Origin: Faecalibacterium prausnitzii | GTDB lineage: Bacteria > Bacillota > Clostridia > Oscillospirales > Ruminococcaceae | Direction: 5' to 3' | DNA: 64,000 nucleotides | Assembly (NCBI GenBank): GCA_004558805.1 | Contig: SFDE01000006.1 | Location: 114,515 to 178,514, forward strand | Shown: positions 26,397 to 33,656 of the stretch, piece after piece | Layout of the letters: each line of letters begins with the position of its first letter | Numbering within the stretch: position 1 is the first letter of the stretch | Notes under the pieces: model-generated | Database searches by the model: none | The model's input: the letters and a program-made list of their open reading frames with translations, nothing else | What the model was told of the DNA's origin: nothing | Program-made: the position numbers and the translations under genes

Positions 26397-27032
26397 TCAC
26401 TGGGACACCAGCACCCGGTCGGTGCGGCAGGCGGTGCGGCGCTGCCACCACTCCACCAGCCGGAACCGCAGCAGGTAGTCCCCCCACACAAGGTCGGTCT
26501 CCTGCTGCCGGGCGTAGCCTCCGCAGACCTGCCGGCAAAGCCCCGGGTAGAGCACGCACCACCAGTTTTTGCCGTACCGGGTGTCTGCCCCGATATCCAC
26601 CCGCAGCGCCTGATATCGTCCGGCGGGCAGGGCGGCACCGGCGTATTTCCGGGTGGGAAAGTACATGGTCACCAGCCCCACCTGCACCGGGGCGGAGCTG
26701 CCCCACTGCTGCAGGGTCCGCAGCGCCGTCAGCTGGATGCCGGTCAGGTTCTGTGCCGCCCACTGCAGGGCGTCTCTCTTGCTGTGGGCGGGGCAGCGGG
26801 CGGCGATGTAGTCCAGTATCGCATCCCGGACCCGGAGCTTGGCGGTCTGGTCTGCCACCGTGTCGCTGTCTGCCCGGATGTGGAGCCGCAGGGTCTGGGC
26901 GCAGACCGCCGCTCCGGTGTCCAGCTGGGTCTTTGCCCAGTGGGCGGCACTGCAGAGACAAAGCCCGGCAAGCAAACTGACAAGGAGTACCGCCATCTCC
27001 CGGCGGGTAAGAGGCTTGGAGAAAAATGCCAT
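26397..27032 (-). CDS. spoIIR: Stage II sporulation protein R-like protein
   Basis: 211 residues matching SpoIIR, the forespore-secreted signal that activates SpoIIGA processing of pro-sigma-E in spore formers. An N-terminal membrane/signal segment (about 14-32) is followed by LRLHIRADSD and KLRVRDAILDYI, then LPAGRYQALRVDIG and GKNWWCVLYPGLC, the diagnostic core. The ATG at 27032 directly abuts a terminator T-run, so it has no free ribosome-binding site; GAAGGG sits within the hairpin arm. No sigma-E/SpoIIGA genes are nearby. In a lineage usually considered asporogenous it is either a remnant or reused (inference). Confidence 0.85.
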   Translation of the reverse strand: MAFFSKPLTRREMAVLLVSLLAGLCLCSAAHWAKTQLDTGAAVCAQTLRLHIRADSDTVADQTAKLRVRDAILDYIAARCPAHSKRDALQWAAQNLTGIQLTALRTLQQWGSSAPVQVGLVTMYFPTRKYAGAALPAGRYQALRVDIGADTRYGKNWWCVLYPGLCRQVCGGYARQQETDLVWGDYLLRFRLVEWWQRRTACRTDRVLVSQ

Positions 27033-27080
27033 AAAAAAACAGACCCTTCTTCTGGAAATGATATCCAGAGGATGGGTCTG
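27033..27080 (-). terminator. Terminator immediately before the spoIIR start codon
   Basis: On the - strand, CAGACCC...TCTGGA-loop-TCCAGA...GGGTCTG is followed by seven Ts and then directly by the ATG of spoIIR. It ends the PG-binding-protein transcript and could also control spoIIR by attenuation or by hiding its GAAGGG ribosome-binding site. Confidence 0.78.
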
Positions 27081-27114
27081 CCGGGGCGTTTTTATACCGG
27101 AACGCCCTTGACTT

Positions 27115-27585
27115 TTAAAACATCTTTTCCCAGGTGGCGCTGCCGACGATGCCGTCGGCGGTAAGCCCGGCACGGCGCTGGAACCGCCGGACAGCGTCAG
27201 CGGTGGCGTCACCAAATCTGCCGTCGGCGGTAAGCCGCTCGCCCAGAGAATCCAGCTTCTGCTGTATCAGCCGCACCGTGCCGCCGGTACTGCCGCTGTG
27301 CAGGGGGATGCCGGGGTAGGGCACATCCAGCCCGTGTTTGGCGGTGTAGCGGGCATAGAGCACGTTCCACGTGTTACGCCCCACCTTGCCGTCCACTGTC
27401 ATCCGGTTTTTCAGCTGGAACTCCTGCACCGCCTGTTCGGTGCTGAGCCCGAACTTTCCGTCCGGCTTCAGGGGCTGATACCAGGTGCACTGGTCCCGGA
27501 CGCCGTTGAGCCAGTTCTGTACCAGAGCCACGTCCGGACCGTAGGACCCGCGCTGCATCAGGGAAGCATATGCAGGGATCGCCAT
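27115..27585 (-). CDS. Protein with two peptidoglycan-binding (PG_binding_1) domains
   Basis: 156 residues made almost wholly of two PG_binding_1 repeats (about 8-78 and 95-155). Each has the family pattern of V..LQ..L or VRLIQQKL, then DGKFG or DGRFG, AV..FQ and DG.VG..TW. There is no classical signal peptide, although the N-terminus (MAIPAYASLMQRG) is moderately hydrophobic. No catalytic domain is attached, so it is a binding module alone, unlike SleB or amidases. It lies upstream of spoIIR in the same direction but is separated by a terminator. It may bind cell wall or cortex-like material. Confidence 0.85.
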   Translation of the reverse strand: MAIPAYASLMQRGSYGPDVALVQNWLNGVRDQCTWYQPLKPDGKFGLSTEQAVQEFQLKNRMTVDGKVGRNTWNVLYARYTAKHGLDVPYPGIPLHSGSTGGTVRLIQQKLDSLGERLTADGRFGDATADAVRRFQRRAGLTADGIVGSATWEKMF

Positions 27586-27648
27586 AAAGATCCACGCTCC
27601 TTTCCCTCCATCCTATGCAGAGGGAAACAAAGGCGCTACAGCGTGGCT

Positions 27649-29016
27649 TTAGTTCTTCAGGGACTGCATGGGGGCAGGCAGGCGACCGCCGCGGTTGATG
27701 AACACAGAGGGATCGTGGCTGTTTACCGGCATGATGGGACCGTAGCCCAGCAGACCGCCAAAGTCCAGCACCTCGCCTGCCTTGCGTCCGATGGCGGGGA
27801 TGACACGGACGGCAGTGGTCTTGCTGTTCACCATGCCGATGGCAGCCTCGTCTGCGATGAGGGCGCTGATGACGGCAGGGGTGGTGTCGCCGGGGATGAT
27901 CACCATGTCGATGCCCACGGAACAGACGGCGGTCATAGCCTCCAGCTTTTCGATGGTCAGGCAGCCGGTCTCGGCGGCGTGGATCATGCCTGCGTCCTCA
28001 CTGACCGGGATAAAGGCACCGGACAGACCGCCCACGTGGTTGGACGCCATGACGCCGCCTTTTTTGACAGCGTCGTTCAGCAGGGCAAGGCAGGCGGTGG
28101 TGCCGCAGCAGCCGCAGGTCTCCAGACCCATCTCCTCCAGAATGTTCGCCACGCTGTCGCCCACGGCGGGAGTGGGAGCAAGGGACAGGTCGATGATGCC
28201 GGCGGGGACGCCCAGAGCCTTGGAGGCAAGGTTTGCCACCAGCTGACCCACACGGGTGATCTTAAAGGCGGTGCGCTTGACCAGCTCCGCTACCTCGTCG
28301 ATGGGGGCGTCCTTGGGCAGCCGTGCCAGAGCGGCACGGACCGCACCGGGACCGGAAACGCCTACGTGGATCTCGCAGTCCGGCTCGCCGGGACCGTGGA
28401 AGGCGCCTGCCATAAAGGGGTTGTCCTCCGGGGCGTTGCAGAACACCACCAGCTTGGCGGCGCCGATGCACTGACGGTCTGCCGTCAGCTCACTTGCCTT
28501 TTTGACAGCCTCGCCCATGAGCTTTACGGCGTCCATGTTGAGACCTGCCTTGGTGGCGCCGATGTTCACCGAGCTGCACACGATATCGGTCTCTGCCAGA
28601 GCACGGGGGATGGACTGGATCAGGCGTCGGTCACCGGCAGAAAAGCCCTTGTGCACCAGTGCGCTGTAACCGCCCACAAAGTTGACGCCCACCTTTTTGC
28701 CGGCGGCGTCCAGCGTCTTGGCAAAATCCACCGGGTCTGCATCGGGGCAGGCACCCAGCAGCATGGCGATGGGGGTGACGCTGATGCGCTTGTTGATGAT
28801 GGGGATGCCGTACTCGGCGCTGATGTGCTCCACTGTAGGCACCAGCTGTGCTGCCTTGGTGGTGATCTTGTTGTAGATGTTCTCACATGCTTTTTTGGGG
28901 TCCGGGTCGATGCAGTCCAGCAGGCTGATGCCCATGGTCACAGTGCGCACGTCCAGATTGTCCTGGGTGAACATCTCGATGGTCTCGAGGATGTCACCGG
29001 TGTTAAACATACTCAT
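27649..29016 (-). CDS. PFL-family protein (UPF0210/DUF711)
   Basis: 455-residue conserved protein distantly related to pyruvate-formate-lyase/DUF711 proteins. Function is unestablished. Family-typical segments are NLDVRTVTMGISLLDC at the N-terminus, NFVGGYSALVHKG, a Cys-rich LETCGCCGTTACLA and a glycine-rich C-terminus (FGGLLGYGPIMPVN). No glycyl-radical motif is evident. It is co-transcribed with the ACT-domain gene 18 bp upstream; this pair is conserved across many bacteria and archaea. The ACT partner suggests response to an amino acid or related ligand (inference). Confidence 0.9.
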   Translation of the reverse strand: MSMFNTGDILETIEMFTQDNLDVRTVTMGISLLDCIDPDPKKACENIYNKITTKAAQLVPTVEHISAEYGIPIINKRISVTPIAMLLGACPDADPVDFAKTLDAAGKKVGVNFVGGYSALVHKGFSAGDRRLIQSIPRALAETDIVCSSVNIGATKAGLNMDAVKLMGEAVKKASELTADRQCIGAAKLVVFCNAPEDNPFMAGAFHGPGEPDCEIHVGVSGPGAVRAALARLPKDAPIDEVAELVKRTAFKITRVGQLVANLASKALGVPAGIIDLSLAPTPAVGDSVANILEEMGLETCGCCGTTACLALLNDAVKKGGVMASNHVGGLSGAFIPVSEDAGMIHAAETGCLTIEKLEAMTAVCSVGIDMVIIPGDTTPAVISALIADEAAIGMVNSKTTAVRVIPAIGRKAGEVLDFGGLLGYGPIMPVNSHDPSVFINRGGRLPAPMQSLKN

Positions 29017-29034
29017 TCCGGTAGGCTCCTTTGC

Positions 29035-29304
29035 TCAGATGGTGTGCATGGCGTCAAATACTTCCTGACGGGTTACATTGATCTGCATCCCCATCTCGGC
29101 GGCAAGGGCGTCGGTGCGCCGGTGCAGCTCCTCGTGGTCCACGTTGCAGTTGGTCAGGTCCACCAGCATGATCATGGCGAACATACCCTGCAGGATACTC
29201 TGGGTCACGTCCTCGATGTTGATGTTCAGCTGGCTGCAAAGACCGGAGACCTTTGCTACAACGCCCACAGTGTCGTGTCCCATGACAGTAATAAATGCTT
29301 TCAT
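29035..29304 (-). CDS. ACT-domain protein (UPF0237)
   Basis: 89-residue protein consisting of one ACT domain, the small-ligand (often amino acid) binding fold. The start MKAFITVMGHDTVGVVA and the following NINIEDVTQSIL and MFAMIMLVDL are typical of UPF0237. The ATG at 29304 gives the usual family length, with AGGGTGG upstream. It is the first gene of the ACT-PFL pair and faces an Lrp/AsnC regulator across a 269-bp regulatory gap. Confidence 0.9.
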   Translation of the reverse strand: MKAFITVMGHDTVGVVAKVSGLCSQLNINIEDVTQSILQGMFAMIMLVDLTNCNVDHEELHRRTDALAAEMGMQINVTRQEVFDAMHTI

Positions 29305-29374
29305 TTGAATATCCACCCTCATTTCCATGGTTTCTGCTGTGCCGGACCCGGGGGCGGCACACTCTTACCCTTCT

Positions 29375-29380
29375 AGTATA
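29375..29380 (-). promoter_or_regulatory. Candidate -10 box of the ACT-PFL operon
   Basis: TATACT on the - strand, about 70 bp before the ACT gene. No good -35 is visible at 16-18 bp, so it may need an activator, perhaps the divergent Lrp-type regulator. Confidence 0.4.
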
Positions 29381-29481
29381 GCAGATTTGGCAAAATTTGA
29401 ACACACTTTTTGTAAAAAAGAGCAGATTGCCGGGGGAAAAGACATTCTATATAAAAATCAGATGCAATCCCCGGTGCCTTG

Positions 29482-29490
29482 TGCTATACT
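29482..29490 (+). promoter_or_regulatory. Extended -10 promoter of the Lrp-aminotransferase operon
   Basis: TGC immediately followed by TATACT (29485-29490) with a poor -35, about 84 bp before the regulator gene. Confidence 0.5.
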
Positions 29491-29573
29491 TATAAGTAAT
29501 TTCCTCCTGATACGGGGGAAAATGCCGCAAGCAGAGGGCGTGGGTAACCACCGCTGAGAAGGAGTATATAATT

Positions 29574-30053
29574 ATGGAACAGCTTTTGAAGATCCTGGAA
29601 GACAATGCACGGCTGCCCGTGGAGGACATTGCCACCATGCTGAACAAGTCTCCCGCCGAGGTGGCGGCGATGATGGACCTGGCGAGGGCGCAGGGCATCA
29701 TCAAGGGCTACAAGACCCTTGTGGACTGGGAAAAGGCGGGGGTGAACCGGGTGGAAGCGGTCATCGAGCTGAACGTCAGCCCCAAAAAGAGCCGGGGCTT
29801 TGACGAGATCGCCGCTACCATTGCCGCCTTTGACGAGGTGGAGAGCGTGCTGCTCATGAGCGGCGGCTACGACCTGCAGCTGGTGATCAAGGGGCAGACC
29901 TTTCAGGAGATCGCCCTGTTCGTGGCAAAGCGGCTGAGCCCGCTGGACGATGTGCTGTCCACTGCCACCCACTTTGTGCTGCGCACCTACAAAAAAGAGG
30001 GGCGGCTGTATCAGGACGAAGACATTGACGAAAGAGAGTGCACGGTGCTGTGA
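29574..30053 (+). CDS. Lrp/AsnC-family transcriptional regulator
   Basis: 159-residue feast/famine regulator: an N-terminal winged helix-turn-helix (about 1-50; VEDIATMLNKSPAEV) and a C-terminal RAM ligand-binding domain (about 65-145; VEAVIELNV, ESVLLMSGGYDLQLVIKG). Such proteins sense amino acids and control their metabolism. The stop overlaps the aminotransferase start (TGATG), a very common pairing in Clostridia, so it probably controls its own operon. The divergent ACT-PFL genes may be in the same regulon (inference). Confidence 0.92.
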   Translation: MEQLLKILEDNARLPVEDIATMLNKSPAEVAAMMDLARAQGIIKGYKTLVDWEKAGVNRVEAVIELNVSPKKSRGFDEIAATIAAFDEVESVLLMSGGYDLQLVIKGQTFQEIALFVAKRLSPLDDVLSTATHFVLRTYKKEGRLYQDEDIDERECTVL

Positions 30054-31237
30054 TGGATTATGATAAACTGATCGCGCCTGCCGCCGAGGCGATGCGCCCC
30101 TCCGGCATCCGCAAATTTTTCGACCTTGCCGCCGACATGCCCGAGTGCATCAGTCTGGGCGTAGGCGAGCCGGATTTCAAGACCCCCTGGGCGGTGCGGG
30201 AGGCAGGCATCGAGAGCCTGGAACACGGACGCACCCGCTACACCTCCAACGCCGGCTTAAAGGAACTGCGTGCCGAGATCTGCCGGTATCTGGAACGGCG
30301 AATGGGGCTCCACTATGACCCTCTGCATCAGGTCCTTGTGACCGTAGGCGGCAGCGAGGCGATCGACATGTGCATCCGCACCCTGGTGCAGCCCGGGGAC
30401 GAGGTGATCATCCCGGAACCCTGCTTTGTGTGCTACGAGCCCATCACCACCCTGTCCGGCGGTGTGCCGGTCCACGTGGCGTGCCGGCAGGAGGATGAGT
30501 TCCGGCTCCGTGCCGACGCCCTGAAGGCGGCGATCACCCCTAAGACCAAGCTGGTGATCATGCCCTTCCCCAACAACCCCACCGGTGCGGTGATGGAGCG
30601 GGAGGATCTGGAGGCGGTGGCGCAGGTGCTGCGGGACACCAACATCATGGTGCTGTCCGATGAGATCTACGCCGAGCTGAACTACGGGCTGCGCCCCCAT
30701 GTGTCCATTGCCAGCCTGCCGGGCATGGCAGAGCGGACGGTGGTGGTCAACGGCTTTTCCAAGAGCTACGCCATGACCGGCTGGCGGCTGGGCTACGCCT
30801 GCGGTCCCGCCCCCATCATCAAGATCATGACCAAGATCCACCAGAGCGCCATCATGAGCGCCCCCACCACCAGTCAGTACGCCGCCATCACCGCCCTGCG
30901 GGAGTGCGACGGCGAGATCGACCGGATGCGGGACGAATACAATATGCGCCGCCGTCTGGTGGTGCGCGGCTTCAACGATATGGGGCTGACCTGCTTTGAA
31001 CCCAGAGGCGCCTTCTACGCCTTCCCCTGCCTCAAGAGCACCGGCATGTCCAGCGAGGAGTTCTGCACCCGGCTGCTGGAAGAAAAGCACGTGGCGATCA
31101 TCCCCGGCAACGCCTTTGGCTCCTCCGGCGAGGGCTACGCCCGGGTGTCCTACGCCTACAGCGTGGAGCACCTCACCGAGGCGCTGAAGCGAATCCGGGA
31201 GTTCTTGCAGGAAAACCATCTGTACAACGGAAACTAA
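30053..31237 (+). CDS. Class I/II PLP-dependent aminotransferase (AspB/PatA-like)
   Basis: 394-residue fold-type I aminotransferase. PLP-binding features are the GG/SEAID turn (VTVGGSEAID), PNNPTGAV, the SDEIYAEL aspartate and the Schiff-base lysine in NGFSKSYAMTGWRLGY; the late arginine is in YARVSYA. It is close to aspartate/aromatic and PatA-type enzymes, and substrate cannot be fixed from sequence. It starts at the ATG overlapping the regulator's TGA. An upstream in-frame GTG at 30038 is unlikely. Confidence 0.92.
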   Translation: MDYDKLIAPAAEAMRPSGIRKFFDLAADMPECISLGVGEPDFKTPWAVREAGIESLEHGRTRYTSNAGLKELRAEICRYLERRMGLHYDPLHQVLVTVGGSEAIDMCIRTLVQPGDEVIIPEPCFVCYEPITTLSGGVPVHVACRQEDEFRLRADALKAAITPKTKLVIMPFPNNPTGAVMEREDLEAVAQVLRDTNIMVLSDEIYAELNYGLRPHVSIASLPGMAERTVVVNGFSKSYAMTGWRLGYACGPAPIIKIMTKIHQSAIMSAPTTSQYAAITALRECDGEIDRMRDEYNMRRRLVVRGFNDMGLTCFEPRGAFYAFPCLKSTGMSSEEFCTRLLEEKHVAIIPGNAFGSSGEGYARVSYAYSVEHLTEALKRIREFLQENHLYNGN

Positions 31238-31251
31238 GGAGGATACGGCGG

Positions 31252-32136
31252 ATGTCAAAGCTCACAGGGCGCAGCAGCGTGACGGTGCTGGCGCCTGCAA
31301 AACTCAATCTGGCACTGGATGTGGTGGGGCTGCTGCCCAACGGCTACCACGATCTGGATATGACCATGCAGACCATCACCCTCTACGAGCGCATCATCCT
31401 GCGCCGCAGCCCCTATCTGGACCTGACTTTGCCGGGCAGCCCGGTGGCACCCAACGAGAAAAACACCGCCATCAAGGCGGCACTGGCGTTCTTTGACTAC
31501 ACCGGTTTGCTGGCGGGGGTGGACATCACCGTCCACAAAAACGTTCCGGTGCGTGCCGGCATGGCAGGAGGCAGCGCCGACGCTGCCGGTGTGCTGGTGG
31601 GGCTCAACGCCCTGTACGACGCAAGGCTGTCTATGAGCGAGCTGTGTGCACTGGGAGCAAAGATCGGTGCCGACGTGCCCTTTGCCCTTATGGGCGGCAC
31701 CTGCCGGGTGCAGGGGGTAGGGGACCTGATCAAGGCGCTGCCCCCCATGCCGGAGTGCTGGTTTACGGTGGTGATGCCGGACTACGGGGTGTCCACCCCG
31801 GAGGCGTTTGCCGCCTACGACCGGGTGGGCAGCAGCAGTCATCCGGACTGCGCCGCCCAGGAAGCCGCCATCCGCACCGGAGATCTGGAGGGGCTGTGTG
31901 CCGCCGCCGGCAACGCTCTGGAAGAGTGCAGCGGCGCACGGGACAACCAGTCCATCAAGACCCTGCTCCGGCAGCAGGGGGCAGTCACCGCCCTGATGAC
32001 CGGCAGCGGCGCAGCGGTGTTTGGGGTGTTCCGGGACCGGGACTCCGCCTGCCGTGCCGCCAAGGCAGCGGCGCAGCGGTGGCAGCAGGTGTATGTGGCG
32101 CAGCCGGACCGGGGCGGGGCACGGGTGCTCCGCTGA
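31252..32136 (+). CDS. ispE: 4-diphosphocytidyl-2-C-methyl-D-erythritol kinase
   Basis: 294-residue GHMP kinase of the MEP isoprenoid pathway that phosphorylates CDP-ME. The APAKLNLALDV start, GYHDLDMTMQT motif, ATP loop VRAGMAGGSADAA near residue 100 and C-terminal MTGSGAAVFGVF are all present. It lies 14 bp after the aminotransferase with an AAGGAGG site, so it is at least partly co-transcribed. The terminator that follows doubles as the leader of the next gene. Confidence 0.95.
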   Translation: MSKLTGRSSVTVLAPAKLNLALDVVGLLPNGYHDLDMTMQTITLYERIILRRSPYLDLTLPGSPVAPNEKNTAIKAALAFFDYTGLLAGVDITVHKNVPVRAGMAGGSADAAGVLVGLNALYDARLSMSELCALGAKIGADVPFALMGGTCRVQGVGDLIKALPPMPECWFTVVMPDYGVSTPEAFAAYDRVGSSSHPDCAAQEAAIRTGDLEGLCAAAGNALEECSGARDNQSIKTLLRQQGAVTALMTGSGAAVFGVFRDRDSACRAAKAAAQRWQQVYVAQPDRGGARVLR

Positions 32137-32166
32137 TGGACCCTGCAGCAATGCAATAAAATGAAT

Positions 32167-32217
32167 AGACCTCCTTCCTCCGGGGCACACTGGCTCCAAA
32201 GGGAAGGAGGTCTTTTT
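32167..32217 (+). terminator. Terminator after ispE whose 3' arm is the ribosome-binding site of the next gene
   Basis: AGACCTCCTTCC (32167-32178) pairs perfectly over 12 bp with GGAAGGAGGTCT (32202-32213), followed by TTTTT and then directly by the ATG at 32218. The GGAAGGAGG arm is also the only ribosome-binding site for the DUF378 gene, so folding hides it. Confidence 0.85.
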
Positions 32218-32424
32218 ATGCAGACATTTTACCGGATCTGTCTGGGGCTGCTCATTGCCGGAGGCATCAACTGGGGTCTGGTGGGGATGTTCCAGTTTGA
32301 TCTGGCGGGCTGGCTGCTGGGCGGCAGCACCTCGGTGTGGAGCCGGATCCTGTTTACCCTGGTAGGGGCGGCGGCGCTGTGCACCGTGCCGGACCTGTTC
32401 CGCCCGGAAGAAGGGGAGGACTAG
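32218..32424 (+). CDS. DUF378 small membrane protein
   Basis: 68-residue membrane protein with two hydrophobic segments (about 5-30 and 42-58). The family motif is GINWGLVGMFQFDL near residue 17. Function is unknown; DUF378 proteins are small, widespread and often solitary. Translation must use the GGAAGGAGG inside the upstream hairpin, so expression is probably limited unless that structure is opened. Confidence 0.85.
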   Translation: MQTFYRICLGLLIAGGINWGLVGMFQFDLAGWLLGGSTSVWSRILFTLVGAAALCTVPDLFRPEEGED

Positions 32425-32440
32425 AACCGGTGGGAGACTA

Positions 32441-32613
32441 CCCTCTCCGTCACGGCTTGCGCCGTGCCACCTTGTTCCCCTTTCTGGCTTCGCCATCTTC
32501 CCCCGACCGGGGGAAGTCTGTCAAAGGGAGAGGCTCTGGCGAGGAGAAAAAGCTCTTGGTTTTGCCAAGGGCTCTCCCCTTGGGAGAGCTGTCACCGCAG
32601 GTGACTGAGAGGG
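32441..32613. repeat. Dispersed palindromic intergenic element, copy 1
   Basis: About 173 bp bounded by CCCTCTCCGTCA and TGACTGAGAGGG, with inner palindromes (CTTCCCCCGA/CGGGGGAAG; CTCTCCCCTTGGGAGAG). Related copies lie at 42829, 48694, 57301 and 60987. It encodes no protein and resembles a MITE or REP-like element. It fills the start of the DUF378-thioredoxin-like intergenic region. Confidence 0.78.
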
Positions 32614-32656
32614 CGAGGACGCTATCCAGTGGTCAGTTACTATCCACCAGCCACTT

Positions 32657-32873
32657 TATAGACCGCCAATATTCCCTATGACCCCCATGAATTTTGGCGT
32701 CCTAAAACCCAAAAGCGTAGAAAAGTACGCCTGAATCTTTAGAACGCCAAAAATGGCGACGTATAAATATAGCGTGTCTACGCTCAAAAAGCTTTGAAAC
32801 GCCAAAAATAAAAGTAGTAATAATGTTATATAGATCTATAGGACGCCAACGGGGGGATTTTGGCGTCCTAAAA
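32657..32873. repeat. AT-rich cluster of TTTTGGCGTCCTAAAA-type motifs
   Basis: Full copies TTTTGGCGTCCTAAAA occur at 32692-32707 and 32858-32873. Reverse-orientation variants are at 32738-32752, 32793-32807 and 32837-32849, with a looser CGCCAA match at 32664-32669. The last pair forms an 11-bp perfect inverted repeat (TAGGACGCCAA / TTGGCGTCCTA). The region is strikingly AT-rich for this genome, contains no gene, and lies just beyond the 3' end of the thioredoxin-like gene. Its role is unknown. Confidence 0.65.
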
Positions 32874-32887
32874 ATATTTCTGGCGGT

Positions 32888-33547
32888 TTATGCCTTGGGG
32901 TCCTGCCGGGAGGGAAAGTCCTCCTCCCAGCCCACAAGGTCCGGCAGGGTAAGGATCTGATCTGAGCAGTCGGAGGCGGTGCCACTCTGCTGGGCGGCAA
33001 GGGTCTGTGTCACCTCCAGGGCAATGTCCCGGACGGCGGCGCAGTCCTCCGGCAGGTCGGTCTGGCTGCGCCCGGAGTGGGTGAACAGCACCTTGCCCAT
33101 ATGACCCACCACAAGGGTCAGAGGCAGCAGCTGGGGGGCGCTGCGGTCGTAGTGATACCCGGCGTCCCGGGCGGACTTGTAGATGCGCTGGGCGGCAAAG
33201 CTCCAGCTCAGAAGCCCCTGGGTCTGCTCCACCCCCAGATAGCTGTACAGCACCCCCGCAGCATCGCAGATCACCGGGAAGGGAAACTGCGCCCCGTGGG
33301 TCGCTGTGGATACCATTTTGGCAGAGGACCGCACCACGCACGCCAGCCGTGCCTGTTCCAGCTGAGGCAGGGTGCGGAGATACCGGGTGATGTATTCCCG
33401 GGTCACCGGGTGGTCAAAGCCCGGCAGAAAGATCAGAACCAGCGGCTGCTGCCCCTCACACAGGGCGTAAAAGTCGTTGCCGGGGCTTGTGGGGGTGTCG
33501 TAGGTAAAGCGGGGGATAGAGGTCCCCAGCAGATGCTCGGAGCTCAT
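32888..33547 (-). CDS. Peroxiredoxin/thioredoxin-fold-like protein without catalytic cysteines
   Basis: About 219 residues. The central part reads as an AhpC/Redoxin-like fold: PLVLIFLPGFDHPVTREYI aligns with the strand-loop-helix that holds the peroxidatic cysteine. Then come RLACVVRSSAK, a VICDAAGVLYSYLGV strand-helix and LTLVVGHMGKVLFTHSG. At the catalytic loop the Thr/Cys pattern is replaced by PVTRE, so there is no peroxidatic Cys or CXXC. Function is unknown; it may be a non-enzymatic or chaperone-like member. The ATG at 33547 is chosen, with AAAGGA upstream; other in-frame starts lie at 33559 and beyond. Confidence 0.7.
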   Translation of the reverse strand: MSSEHLLGTSIPRFTYDTPTSPGNDFYALCEGQQPLVLIFLPGFDHPVTREYITRYLRTLPQLEQARLACVVRSSAKMVSTATHGAQFPFPVICDAAGVLYSYLGVEQTQGLLSWSFAAQRIYKSARDAGYHYDRSAPQLLPLTLVVGHMGKVLFTHSGRSQTDLPEDCAAVRDIALEVTQTLAAQQSGTASDCSDQILTLPDLVGWEEDFPSRQDPKA

Positions 33548-33596
33548 GGTGATGCACATCCTTTCCGGCAGAATGCCGTGCCGCAGGGCGTAGAAA

Positions 33597-33616
33597 TGTG
33601 GATAAAAAAATCCACA
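33597..33616. promoter_or_regulatory. DnaA-box-like palindrome
   Basis: TGTGGAT-A-run-ATCCACA is an inverted repeat. One half reads TTATCCACA on the - strand, the exact DnaA-box consensus. It lies about 50 bp upstream of the thioredoxin-like gene and just after the 6S RNA 3' end. A lone site may be coincidental. Confidence 0.35.
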
Positions 33617-33656
33617 CACGATCCTGCTGCAAAGCGGGACAGTGGTGGATGAGATA

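Noticed and set aside
32441..32873. CRISPR array
   Set aside because: The repeats are in mixed orientation, irregularly spaced and degenerate, with no uniform spacers and no cas genes nearby.
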